Assembly (NCBI GenBank): GCA_035626395.1
Contig: DASPNR010000042.1
Coordinates: 784,484 to 848,483, forward strand
Direction of reading: 5' to 3'
DNA: 64,000 nt
Source: Candidatus Limnocylindrales bacterium
GTDB lineage: Bacteria > Desulfobacterota > Binatia > UBA1149 > CAITLU01
The number at the start of each line of letters is the position of its first letter. Positions within the stretch are counted from its first letter, which is position 1. The notes beneath the pieces are model-generated. The model was not told where the DNA came from and did no database searches. It saw only the letters and a list, made by a program, of their open reading frames with translations. Of the stretch, positions 1-8,238 are shown piece after piece. Made by a program: the position numbers and the translations under genes.

Positions 1-22
1 GCAGAGTCGCGCGACGGCGGCT

Positions 23-712
23 TCAGAACAGCTCGAGTTGAACCGGCGCCGGCCCTCGCGCCGCGGCGGCGGACGCGGCCACGATCGGTGCAAGCGGTGA
101 GGGCGGCACCAGCGGAATCGGCGCCACCTCCTGTCCCGCACCCTGCCAGAGACGGAACTCACGCAGCCACGCAAAGCCGTGGCAGTTCGCCTTCGTCTCG
201 TGGTCGCGCTTGCGCTGCCCGCTGTGACAGAGGAAGTGCCAGAACTCGTGTCCGGCCACGAACACCAGCAGGTCATCGAGGCAGTCGAAGCGCTCTTCGT
301 GCCACACCAGGCGGTAGGGCACGCGCGCTGCCGACGATGCCGGTCGCGGCACGGTGCCGACGCCGTAGGCCGCGCGCCGCGGGAACTTCAGCCGCCGCTT
401 GACGGCGAGCACCATGCGCCGATCGTTCCATCGGTAGTAGCCGTTGACGTCGCGGCCGCGCGCGCGAGTGAACTTGATGTGGACGCTGAGGCCTTCGGTC
501 GACATCCGCTCGCACTTCGCACGCACGAACGCTTCTCCGCGTTCGAGCATTCCCGTGAAGTTCTTGATGTCCGCCGGCACGCGCGGCGATTGTACGCGTC
601 CGACAGGCACGCGCTCAACACGCAGGCTGCAGCGCTTGTGCGCGTTCAGCGGCGATGGATGTGCGTGGCGGTGGAGTCGGAGCGTGCCGCGGGCTAAGCG
701 CTGACGCGGCAT
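23..712 (-). CDS. Predicted HExxH zinc metallopeptidase-like protein
   Basis: Read from the ATG at 712 this is a 229-residue protein. It has a clear zincin-type motif (GHEFWHF, His155, Glu156, His159) followed about 13 residues later by HETKANCHG, where Glu172 could be the third zinc ligand. No signal peptide is visible, so it is probably cytoplasmic. The N-terminal ~50 residues are Arg-rich and low in complexity. The candidate start codon overlaps the start of the divergent MATE gene (CATG), so the true start is probably further in, for example at Met55 just before the conserved-looking part. SprT-like or toxin-type zincins are possible families. I recognise the catalytic motif but not a named family. 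Confidence 0.6.
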   Translation of the reverse strand: MPRQRLARGTLRLHRHAHPSPLNAHKRCSLRVERVPVGRVQSPRVPADIKNFTGMLERGEAFVRAKCERMSTEGLSVHIKFTRARGRDVNGYYRWNDRRMVLAVKRRLKFPRRAAYGVGTVPRPASSAARVPYRLVWHEERFDCLDDLLVFVAGHEFWHFLCHSGQRKRDHETKANCHGFAWLREFRLWQGAGQEVAPIPLVPPSPLAPIVAASAAAARGPAPVQLELF

Positions 713-2351
713 GGCGGAGGAGCGGCAACGCGGGGGTGACGCGGGCAGGGCAGGGCACGCCCCAGAGGACTCCGACGAAAAAGGTGAAGGCGCGGCAGCA
801 GAGCCGGGCGTAGCCGATGCTGCTGCGGGGAGCATCGTTGCACCCGACACTGCGCCGGACGGCGTCAACGACGTTGCACCGGCCGACCTCGAGGAACCGC
901 GTCTGATCGACGCCGAACTCGTCGAAGCCCCTCTCGACCCCGAGCCGGCGATCGAGCCCGCGCCGGATGCCAGCCCGCTGCATCCGCGGCCATCGCTGCT
1001 GCGACGCCTCAGCGGCACCAGCCAGGCGCGTGGCCGCGAAATCTGGGCGCTGTCGCTGCCCATCATGATGTCGCAGGTGCTCGTCAGCACCGTGGGCCTG
1101 ATCGACATTGCCATGGTCGGCCGTCTCGGAGCCGCCGAGGTGGCAGCCGTCGGCTACGCCACCCAGCTCCATTTCATGTCGCAGTCGGCGCTGTTCGCCG
1201 TCGGCTTCGCGTGCGTGGCGCTGATGGCGCGCGCCATCGGCGCGGGCAACCCGGCGCGCGCACGTGCGGCGCTGGCGGCCTCGCTTGCCGTGGCGCTGAC
1301 CACCGCCTCGGCGGTGGCGGCGATCATCCTGTTCGCGCCGCATGCGGTCCTTGCCTGGCTCAACGCGGAGCCGTCGGTGGCGGAGCTGACGATTCCGTAC
1401 ATGCGCATGCTGTTCGCGTCCTCGCTGCTGCTGGCGGTGGCGCTGACGCTCGAGCACGGGCTGCGCGCCAATCGCGACACCAGGACGCCCATGCGCATCG
1501 CCGTTGCGGTGACGCTGGTCAAGACGCTGCTGAACTCGGTGCTGATCTTCGGCGTGCTGGGTGCGCCGCGTCTGGGCATCGTCGGCGCGGGCATCGCCAC
1601 GATTGTTTCGCAGGTCGTTGCCGTCGCGGCTTTCGTCTGGGTGATCCGGCGGCAGCCGGCCGGTGGCCCGGTGGCGCTCGGCATTGCGGATTTCGGGCCG
1701 GGTCGCCGCTACCTGCGTGAAGTCGTGCGCGTGGCGATTCCCGGCGTCGGCGAGCGAGTCGTGCTCAACCTGGCGCTGCTCGATTACTTCGCGCTTCTCG
1801 GCGGCTACGGCACCGTCGCCATCGCCGCCTACACGGTCGGAGTTCGCATCCTGGCATTCTCCTGGATTCCCGGCACCGGCTTTGGTGCGGCCACCGCCAC
1901 GCTCGTGGGCCAGCAGCTCGGTGCCGGCGACCCCGACGGCGCCGAGCGCACGGGCTGGCTCGCCGCGCGCATCGCGTTCGTCACGGCCATCGTGCTCGGC
2001 CTGGCCGGTGCTCTGGCGCGCGAGCCGCTGGCGCGGCTCTTCACCACCGATGCCGCCACGGTGGAGATGCTGGGGCCGTTCATGCTGATGCTGGCGCTGG
2101 CCCAGCCGATGATGCAGGTGCACTTCACGCTCGGCGGCGCCCATCGCGGCGCCGGCGACACGTGGACGCCGCTGCTGGCGGCGACGATGGGCAATTGGGG
2201 ATTCCGCGTCCCCGTGGCCACTCTTGCCTCGGCGCTCAGCGCGCCGTTGATCTGGGTGTGGCTGGCGCTGGTGCTCGACCACGCGGCGCGCATGATCTTC
2301 CTCGGCATCGCCTTCGCCCGCGGCGGCTGGAAGCGCCGCGGACCGCGCTGA
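711..2351 (+). CDS. MATE family efflux transporter
   Basis: This 546-residue polytopic protein has the MATE (multidrug and toxic compound extrusion) arrangement of about 12 transmembrane helices in two similar halves. The first half opens with WALSLPIMMSQVLVSTVGLID and MVGRLGAAEVAAVG. The second half has a matching GVGERVVLNLALLDYFALLGGYGTVAIAAY stretch, here split by family-typical variation. Such proteins export cationic drugs or metabolites in exchange for Na+ or H+. The first ~105 residues are an acidic, Ala/Pro-rich extension not usual in the family. The next in-frame ATG lies inside the first helix, so either the extension is real or a non-ATG start is used. It is divergent from the zincin gene. 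Confidence 0.85.
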   Translation: MAEERQRGGDAGRAGHAPEDSDEKGEGAAAEPGVADAAAGSIVAPDTAPDGVNDVAPADLEEPRLIDAELVEAPLDPEPAIEPAPDASPLHPRPSLLRRLSGTSQARGREIWALSLPIMMSQVLVSTVGLIDIAMVGRLGAAEVAAVGYATQLHFMSQSALFAVGFACVALMARAIGAGNPARARAALAASLAVALTTASAVAAIILFAPHAVLAWLNAEPSVAELTIPYMRMLFASSLLLAVALTLEHGLRANRDTRTPMRIAVAVTLVKTLLNSVLIFGVLGAPRLGIVGAGIATIVSQVVAVAAFVWVIRRQPAGGPVALGIADFGPGRRYLREVVRVAIPGVGERVVLNLALLDYFALLGGYGTVAIAAYTVGVRILAFSWIPGTGFGAATATLVGQQLGAGDPDGAERTGWLAARIAFVTAIVLGLAGALAREPLARLFTTDAATVEMLGPFMLMLALAQPMMQVHFTLGGAHRGAGDTWTPLLAATMGNWGFRVPVATLASALSAPLIWVWLALVLDHAARMIFLGIAFARGGWKRRGPR

Positions 2352-2352
2352 G

Positions 2353-3768
2353 TCAGCGGCGGCTGGCGTTCGAAGCCGCCACGTTCGCGACGGCCTCGGC
2401 AATCGTCTCCAGGCGCGCTGCCGAAATGCGATGCTCGGCAAGCGCATCGATGAGCCGCGCCTGCACGGCTTCGACCGTCGCCGGCTTCTCGAGCGCAGCG
2501 ATGATCGTGGCGATCCTGCTCGTCAAGCGCGACAGCGCGGGTCGCAGCTCGGTGTCCAGATCGTGCAGCGGCACGCTCTCGGTTTGAAAGGCCAGGAGGC
2601 CGGTCAGTCGCGACGACAGCGGCTCGGCTGAGGACGGCGCGCCGCCACCGACGGTGCCGTCGGCGCTCTCGCGCGCGGCCCGTGCCTGACGCCGCTGCCT
2701 GTCCTCGTCCGCCAGCCTCTGCTGCACGTCCTTGCCTGCCTCGATCAGCGCCTTGAACAGGCGCCGCACGTCGCCGGCGTCCGGCGGCTCCTGCCTGCGA
2801 GCGCGTGCGGCTTCGGCGGCAGCGGCGACCGAAGCTTCGAGCACCCGGGCTTCCTGCGCCTTGTCCTCGACGGGCCGGCGTGCCTCGCGCTTGGCGGCCC
2901 ACACCAGCGGCATCAGCGACATCCGCTCGGCGACGGCCGAAACCAGCGCTGCCAGCGGTTCGGCCGCCGCTGCATGATCACCGGGACCGAGCTTGTCGGC
3001 ACGCATCCGGGCCAGCGTCCCGTCGCGCTCGCGAGCGAGCAGCCAGGCATCGAGCTGCGCCGCCAGGTCCTGACGGTCGGCGCGCACGAGATAGGCCTTG
3101 CGATCCTGGCTCAGGGGGCCGATGCGAACGACGTCGCGCGCGGTCGCGGTCCATGCGCGTTCCTCGAAGCTGTCGGTGACGACAGCGTCCGTCCATCGAT
3201 CCATCAGTGCCATGTGCACGGCCTGGTTGTCGGGCATGGGAACGATCGTGGCCAGCAGGAACGTGCGGCGGGCGACGCCCTCGAGATAGCCGCCGGCGTT
3301 GACCGCGACGCGTCGCGAACGGCGGTTGAGATCGTTGACGTCGTCGATGCCGGCTCCCTTCCATGCCAGCGCCACCGCATGAGAGACCACCACCGGAACC
3401 GTGAAGGCTCCGATCACCGAACGGTCGGCGCGCACGGTGACGCCGCTCATTGCCACGTCGAACCTGCCGGCGAGGAGGTCGGCAGACAGCTGCGGCCAGC
3501 GAAACGGCACCAATTCCAGGGTGTAGCCGTGATCGCCGGCGAAGCGGCGCGCGACGTCGATGTCGAAGCCGGCGTAGCGGATGCCGCCGGCGCCTGCATC
3601 CTCGCCCGCGCCGGCCGGCGCGATGCTCATGCTGAACGGGGCGTAGTCGCCCGAGGTGCCGACCCGCAGCACCTTGCGCTCGGCAGCCTCGCCCGTGCCG
3701 GCGCCTGCGGCCAGGAGCAGCAGGCCCGCGCAGCCACGGATCAGGCGATGCCGGAACGCGCCGAACAC
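2353..3768 (-). CDS. Periplasmic cyclohexadienyl dehydratase (PheC-like) fused to gamma-class chorismate mutase (AroQ-gamma)
   Basis: A signal peptide (GCAGLLLLAAGAGTGEAA) is followed at residues ~33-265 by a type-3 solute-binding fold with the PheC signature: LRVGTSGDYAPFS, GFDIDVA, FDVAMSGVTV, VAVNAGGYLE, DNQAVH and VVTDSFE. Residues ~275-370 form an all-helical module (AERMSLM, AAKREARRPVED, RVLEASV, LFKALIEAGKDVQ) that matches periplasmic AroQ-gamma chorismate mutases. Together they could convert chorismate via prephenate to phenylpyruvate outside the cytoplasm. The Arg expected in the AroQ DxxRE segment appears to be Gln. A further ~95-residue helical tail is unassigned. The methyltransferase gene lies 20 bp upstream on the same strand, so co-transcription is likely. 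A plain amino-acid-binding protein is the main alternative. Confidence 0.7.
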   Translation of the reverse strand: MFGAFRHRLIRGCAGLLLLAAGAGTGEAAERKVLRVGTSGDYAPFSMSIAPAGAGEDAGAGGIRYAGFDIDVARRFAGDHGYTLELVPFRWPQLSADLLAGRFDVAMSGVTVRADRSVIGAFTVPVVVSHAVALAWKGAGIDDVNDLNRRSRRVAVNAGGYLEGVARRTFLLATIVPMPDNQAVHMALMDRWTDAVVTDSFEERAWTATARDVVRIGPLSQDRKAYLVRADRQDLAAQLDAWLLARERDGTLARMRADKLGPGDHAAAAEPLAALVSAVAERMSLMPLVWAAKREARRPVEDKAQEARVLEASVAAAAEAARARRQEPPDAGDVRRLFKALIEAGKDVQQRLADEDRQRRQARAARESADGTVGGGAPSSAEPLSSRLTGLLAFQTESVPLHDLDTELRPALSRLTSRIATIIAALEKPATVEAVQARLIDALAEHRISAARLETIAEAVANVAASNASRR

Positions 3769-3788
3769 GGCAGGCTCGGACTACGCGC

Positions 3789-4610
3789 TCACTTCCACGC
3801 GACCAGATACGCGACCCATGCCGGGTCGGCGTCGCCATGCTCGCGTTTCCGATACACGCCGTTTCCTTCGCCGGTCTTGCGGTCGGTCATCTCCCAGTAG
3901 ACGTCGGCTCCCTTGAAGCCCGCCTCCAGCAGCAGCTCGCGCAGCTCGGGCAGCGTCCACAGCCTCCATTCGTACGTGAACGCGTTCTTCAGCTCCGATC
4001 CGTCCTTGAATCGGAAATGGATCGCGTAACGGCAGTGATGGGTGATGGGATCGAAGCTGATCTGATGCCAGACGTAGCGGAAGCCGCGGTAGCTGTGCAC
4101 GTCCTCGCGATCTTCCTCGAACACCTCCGAGCCGCCGAGCGCGTCCAGCACCAGCAGCCCCTCGGCGGGCAGATGGCGGCGTGTGTGCTGGAAATACCTG
4201 CGCATCTCGTCCCGGGTCTCGAAGCAGAAGTAGGAGAAGTTCTGCGCCGCGATGATGTCGGCCTTTGCGCGGGTGGTGCGAACGTCGCCCTGGATGATCT
4301 TGATGCGCTTGTGGCCGCCGTTCTTGAGCGTTGGCAGGTACCGCTGCCTGCCCCACTGGATCGGCTCGGGATCCAGGTCGACGCCGATGGCACGGCGGTC
4401 GCGCCGACTGTTGACCCAGTCGTAGCAGACCGCGGCGGTGCCGCAGAAATCCTCCCGGAGCACGAGCGGAACCCGCCCGTAGTAGCTGCGGAAGGCACGG
4501 TCGAAGAAGGCGACCTCGTAATCGGGTGACTGGACCGAGCGGACGTACAGGTCGTACTTGTCCGCACGGCTGGCCATGGTGCCGTTAGGAGAGCGTCTGT
4601 TTCGAGGCAT
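3789..4610 (-). CDS. Class I SAM-dependent methyltransferase
   Basis: A 273-residue cytoplasmic protein with a Rossmann methyltransferase pattern. LREDFCGTAAVCYDWV replaces the usual glycine-rich motif I, IGVDLDPEPIQWG is the acidic-loop motif II that would bind the SAM ribose, and IIQGDVRTT and IIAAQNFSYFCF are motifs III and IV. The substrate cannot be read from sequence. An internal ATG at 4577 (MASRADKYDLY) is an equally good start, because neither site has a strong ribosome-binding site. It lies between the secreted protease gene (58 bp upstream) and the PheC/AroQ fusion (20 bp downstream), all on the same strand. Confidence 0.75.
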   Translation of the reverse strand: MPRNRRSPNGTMASRADKYDLYVRSVQSPDYEVAFFDRAFRSYYGRVPLVLREDFCGTAAVCYDWVNSRRDRRAIGVDLDPEPIQWGRQRYLPTLKNGGHKRIKIIQGDVRTTRAKADIIAAQNFSYFCFETRDEMRRYFQHTRRHLPAEGLLVLDALGGSEVFEEDREDVHSYRGFRYVWHQISFDPITHHCRYAIHFRFKDGSELKNAFTYEWRLWTLPELRELLLEAGFKGADVYWEMTDRKTGEGNGVYRKREHGDADPAWVAYLVAWK

Positions 4611-4668
4611 CCGCGCTTACTAGCCGGAGCAAGCGCGGAAGACGAGCGCATAGCCGCGCGCTCTGCGT

Positions 4669-6564
4669 TCAAGGGCAGGTGATCTGCGTGCCCTTGTATT
4701 CGCAGGCCAGCTCGAATGCCTGCGCGCAAACGCCATGCAGATTGTCGCCGACCTGCAGGCGTGCGGTGAGGGACGTCGCGCCCATCAGGGTCTCCAGCTC
4801 CTGCAACTCGCCCTTGCCCTTGAGCTTGGCCACGCCCGAGGAAGGCCGGTATTTGAGCAGCATCGAGCGGATGCCCGCGGTCTCGGGAGGGGCGGCGCCC
4901 TCGTTGCGATAGCGGAAGGTCGTGCCGTTGCCGGTCAGGTCCTGCCACTGGTCGGCGGGAATGAACGCCTCGTAGACGATGGCATCGCTCTGATCGCGCA
5001 GTTCCAGCGTCAGGCCGCCTACGTCGGGCGGGCTCGTCATGTCGGGAATGTAGGCAGCGGCCTTGAAGCTCATCTTGTCGTCCTCCTCGACAGGGCCGAT
5101 GGAGGCTTTCATGCGATAATCGATGAGCGGCCGGTCGTTGTTCGGAAGCGGCTGGCAGCTGCCGAACGCGCACATGCCGTCGAAAGTGCAAACGTCGCCG
5201 TCATCACATGGCGCGTTGTTGAAGGGATGGTTGCACACACCGAGGCCGTTGCAGACGTCGTCGGTGCATTCGTTGCCGTCGCTTTGGCACTGGCTGCCGG
5301 AGACCGCGAACTTGCAGTCCAGCCGGCAGCAGTCGCCGTTGAGGTTGTTGCCGTCGTCGCAGTCCTCACCGACGCCCACGATGCCGTCGCCGCAGCCGGG
5401 AGGGATCGCCGGCGTGATGCAGGAAGCGGAGCTGACTGCCGGCTCGATGGTGTCGATGCTGCACTGCGAGAAGCCCTCCTGCAGTTCCATCGACAGCGAC
5501 GGCCACATGACGAAGCCGTAGGACGTGCCGCTGCACGGCGAGCCGGACTGGCCGTCGTGGTAGGCGCCGAAGTTGTGGCCGAGCTCGTGGCCGACCAGCA
5601 GCGTCATCAGATGATTGTCGGGCGTGAAGCTCTGCGACAGGCCGCTGCCATAGTAGCTCGCGCACAGCGAGTCGATGTAGGCGATGCCGATGACCATTCC
5701 GTCCAGATCGCGGCCGGTGAAGAGGTGGGTCAGCCCGCCGGCGCCGGCGCCGTCGATGTCGTTCATCCGCGCCGAGGCGACCTCGTCGAGGAGGCTGCTC
5801 GGACTGGTCGTCGTCGAGAAGGGCTCGATGCCCGGCGACGTGTACAGAATGGTGTCGACGATCAGCAGGGTGACGCCGAGATCCTCGACGTAGAAGCCGT
5901 CCACCTGGTTGATGATGTTCTGGATGTAGGCGCCCGGGTTCGCGTGCGTCTGCGTGAACGCGTAGTCGGCAACCAGCGTCAGCTCGAGCAAGCCGGTGGA
6001 CTGGCCATGGCTGCGCGCCACGGCCCGGTTGGTGGAGGAGCCGGCGCCGGCCGCGTGCGCCGCTCCGCAATCCGAGGGCGGCACGGCATCCGGGTCGATG
6101 TCGCTGGCGCGGTACACCACCATCGCGTCGGCCTCGGCGGTTCGCTCGTAGCGCGAGAGCGGCTCCAGGTAGTAGATCTCCTCGTGCGTGCGCACGTAGC
6201 CGTCGAGGGCGCCGGACGCGTCAGAAACTCGTACTTCGGCTTCGATGTCGTCGGCCAAGTAGCCGCGGTACAAAGAGTTTGTCGTGGGCTCGACGCGCGT
6301 CCCGGAAGCCGAGACGGTGATCGTCCGCGCGTTGGGCGAGAGCACCTTGGACGGCTCGAGCACCAGATCGAAGGTGCGACCAAGGGCCGTCAGGCTCATG
6401 CGACGAGCGCCATCGGAAGTGGCCGATCGCTGGCTGCGGGCGCGAGCGATCTCGAAGTGGCGGATGTGCTCGGGCAGCTCGGCCAGGGCGCTGCTCGGGC
6501 ATACGACGGCAGAAAGGGCGATGGCCGCAGCGGCCAAGCCGGCACGAAACGCATGAATGTGCAT
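4669..6564 (-). CDS. Secreted adamalysin/reprolysin-like zinc metalloprotease with Cys-rich modules
   Basis: The ATG at 6564 opens a 631-residue protein with a signal peptide (AGLAAAAIALSAVVCPSSALA). Residues ~30-190 resemble an M12B propeptide. The catalytic domain carries HELGHNFGAYHD (326-337), the extended HExxHxxGxxHD zinc site, followed by a FVMWPSLS turn at ~351. Next come one DUF4215 module (CGDGIVGVGEDCDDGNNL, 391-417) and one CTDD.C/CDDGD.C module (426-470). The last ~150 residues (481-631) are a beta-rich domain also found at the C-terminus of the 1496-residue protein encoded at 48599. It is probably exported and active outside the cell. An in-frame ATG at 6762 would add 66 residues that do not look like protein and would hide the signal peptide. 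Confidence 0.85.
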   Translation of the reverse strand: MHIHAFRAGLAAAAIALSAVVCPSSALAELPEHIRHFEIARARSQRSATSDGARRMSLTALGRTFDLVLEPSKVLSPNARTITVSASGTRVEPTTNSLYRGYLADDIEAEVRVSDASGALDGYVRTHEEIYYLEPLSRYERTAEADAMVVYRASDIDPDAVPPSDCGAAHAAGAGSSTNRAVARSHGQSTGLLELTLVADYAFTQTHANPGAYIQNIINQVDGFYVEDLGVTLLIVDTILYTSPGIEPFSTTTSPSSLLDEVASARMNDIDGAGAGGLTHLFTGRDLDGMVIGIAYIDSLCASYYGSGLSQSFTPDNHLMTLLVGHELGHNFGAYHDGQSGSPCSGTSYGFVMWPSLSMELQEGFSQCSIDTIEPAVSSASCITPAIPPGCGDGIVGVGEDCDDGNNLNGDCCRLDCKFAVSGSQCQSDGNECTDDVCNGLGVCNHPFNNAPCDDGDVCTFDGMCAFGSCQPLPNNDRPLIDYRMKASIGPVEEDDKMSFKAAAYIPDMTSPPDVGGLTLELRDQSDAIVYEAFIPADQWQDLTGNGTTFRYRNEGAAPPETAGIRSMLLKYRPSSGVAKLKGKGELQELETLMGATSLTARLQVGDNLHGVCAQAFELACEYKGTQITCP

Positions 6565-6748
6565 GGTGTCCCCGACCAGGAAGGCGGAGCTCCGAACGGC
6601 CCGGATGTTAGCGCATGCGTGCCGCGATGGGAACCGGAATTTCCCTGATCGCGCACCAAAACCTGCGCATGCCCGCGACTGCATGCGCTTGGGTTGGCAC
6701 ACTCCTGTAGGCCGACTAAAAGGTCGCTGCCGCGCGCCCGCACATCCC

Positions 6749-8224
6749 ATGGACTTTGCCATCCCACGACTTCCGATGATTCCATCGATTGTTACTCGAG
6801 GTTACGTGCCGGCCGACGTGGCCGAAGCCGAAACGCGCGACACGAGGGCCGAATGCGACGCCCGCGACGTGGGCGTGGACCCGCAGGCCATCGAGAACAT
6901 CTGGGCGTCGGTGCTGTCGTGGTACGCCAGCGGCATCCATCCGGCAATCTCGGTCTGCCTGCGTGTGCGCGGACAGGTCGTCCTGAGCCGCTGCGTCGGA
7001 TACGCGCGCGGTGCCGGGCCGAGCGACCCGCCCGATGCGCCCAGAGTGCGCGTGACGCCCAAGACCCCGTTCAACATCTTCTCGGCCTCCAAGCCCATGG
7101 CGGCGATGGTCATTCACCTGCTCGACCAGCGCCATCAGCTCCACCTGGACGACCCGGTCTGCGAGTACGTCCCCGAGTTCGGCTGCCACGGGAAGGAGTG
7201 GATCACCATCCGGCACGTCCTGACCCACCGGGCCGGCATCCCGACGCTGCCCGAGTCGGCCATGGACCTGTCCTACATCGAGGACATCAACAACAAGCGC
7301 GCGGTCGAGCTGCTGTGCGAGACGGTGCCCGTATCGAGGCCCGGCGGGCGCCTGGCCTATCACGCCATCACCGGCGGCTTCCTCCTCGGCGAGATCGTCC
7401 GGCGCGTCACCGGCAAGAACATCCGGCACGTGGTCGAGGAGGAACTGGCGCGGCCGCTCGGCTGGCGGTGGATGAGCTACGGCGTGCGCCGGCGCGACAT
7501 CGACAAGGTCGCGCTCAACTACTTCACGGGCCTGCCGCTGGTTCCGCCCATCGGCGCATTGGTGCAGCGCATCCTCGGGATGGATTTCGTCGAGGTGGTC
7601 CGCTCCTCCAACGACGAGCGCTTCCTGACCGGCGTCCTGCCGGCAGCCAACCTCATTGCGACCGCCGATGAGCTCAGCGAGTTCTACCAGCTCCTCATGA
7701 ACGGCGGGGAGCTGCGCGGCGTTCGCGTATTCGATCCGCGCACCGTGTGGCGGGCCACGTCCGAGCAATCCTACGGCGAGCTCGATTTCACGCTCGGCAT
7801 CCCCCTGCGCTACGGCATGGGCTTCATGCTGGGCGGCGAGTGGTTCAGCCTCTACGGCCTGGACACCGCCCATGCATTCGGCCACCTGGGCTTTACCAAC
7901 ATCGTCGGCTGGGCGGATCCCGCGCGTCACCTTGCCGGCGCCATCATGACCAGCGGCAAGCCGGTGCTGTATCCGGAGCTGTACCGCGCGCTGGCTCTCC
8001 TGCACGCCATCGCCACCGCGTGTCCGAAAGACGATTCGGTGCCGCCGTTCGGGCGGCCGGAGCGGCCGCCGCGCCGGCGGCAGACCGGAAAGCGTGACGA
8101 GGCAGAGCGGAGCACTGGTTCGACGAAGGCAGCGGCGCGCAGCCGCAACGGGAAGGCCGGTCGCAAGCGTGCCGCCGTCAAGGAGAGGCCGCACAAGAAG
8201 ACGTCGCGCAAGCGCTCGCGCTGA
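6749..8224 (+). CDS. Serine hydrolase of the beta-lactamase/class C esterase family
   Basis: Read from 6749 the product is 491 residues. It has the SxxK nucleophile motif (FSASKPM, Ser112 and Lys115) and a Tyr motif, YHAITGGF, where the family usually has YxN. The downstream HVLTHRAGIP block is typical of EstB/LACTB-type serine hydrolases. The substrate could be a beta-lactam, an ester or a peptidoglycan-like peptide. No signal peptide is seen. The last ~50 residues are a strongly basic Lys/Arg tail, which is unusual and suggests an interaction with nucleic acid or membrane. Met10 (6776) is an alternative start. The gene is divergent from the metalloprotease, with 184 bp between their starts. 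Confidence 0.8.
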   Translation: MDFAIPRLPMIPSIVTRGYVPADVAEAETRDTRAECDARDVGVDPQAIENIWASVLSWYASGIHPAISVCLRVRGQVVLSRCVGYARGAGPSDPPDAPRVRVTPKTPFNIFSASKPMAAMVIHLLDQRHQLHLDDPVCEYVPEFGCHGKEWITIRHVLTHRAGIPTLPESAMDLSYIEDINNKRAVELLCETVPVSRPGGRLAYHAITGGFLLGEIVRRVTGKNIRHVVEEELARPLGWRWMSYGVRRRDIDKVALNYFTGLPLVPPIGALVQRILGMDFVEVVRSSNDERFLTGVLPAANLIATADELSEFYQLLMNGGELRGVRVFDPRTVWRATSEQSYGELDFTLGIPLRYGMGFMLGGEWFSLYGLDTAHAFGHLGFTNIVGWADPARHLAGAIMTSGKPVLYPELYRALALLHAIATACPKDDSVPPFGRPERPPRRRQTGKRDEAERSTGSTKAAARSRNGKAGRKRAAVKERPHKKTSRKRSR

Positions 8225-8238
8225 AGCGTGACGGCCCT

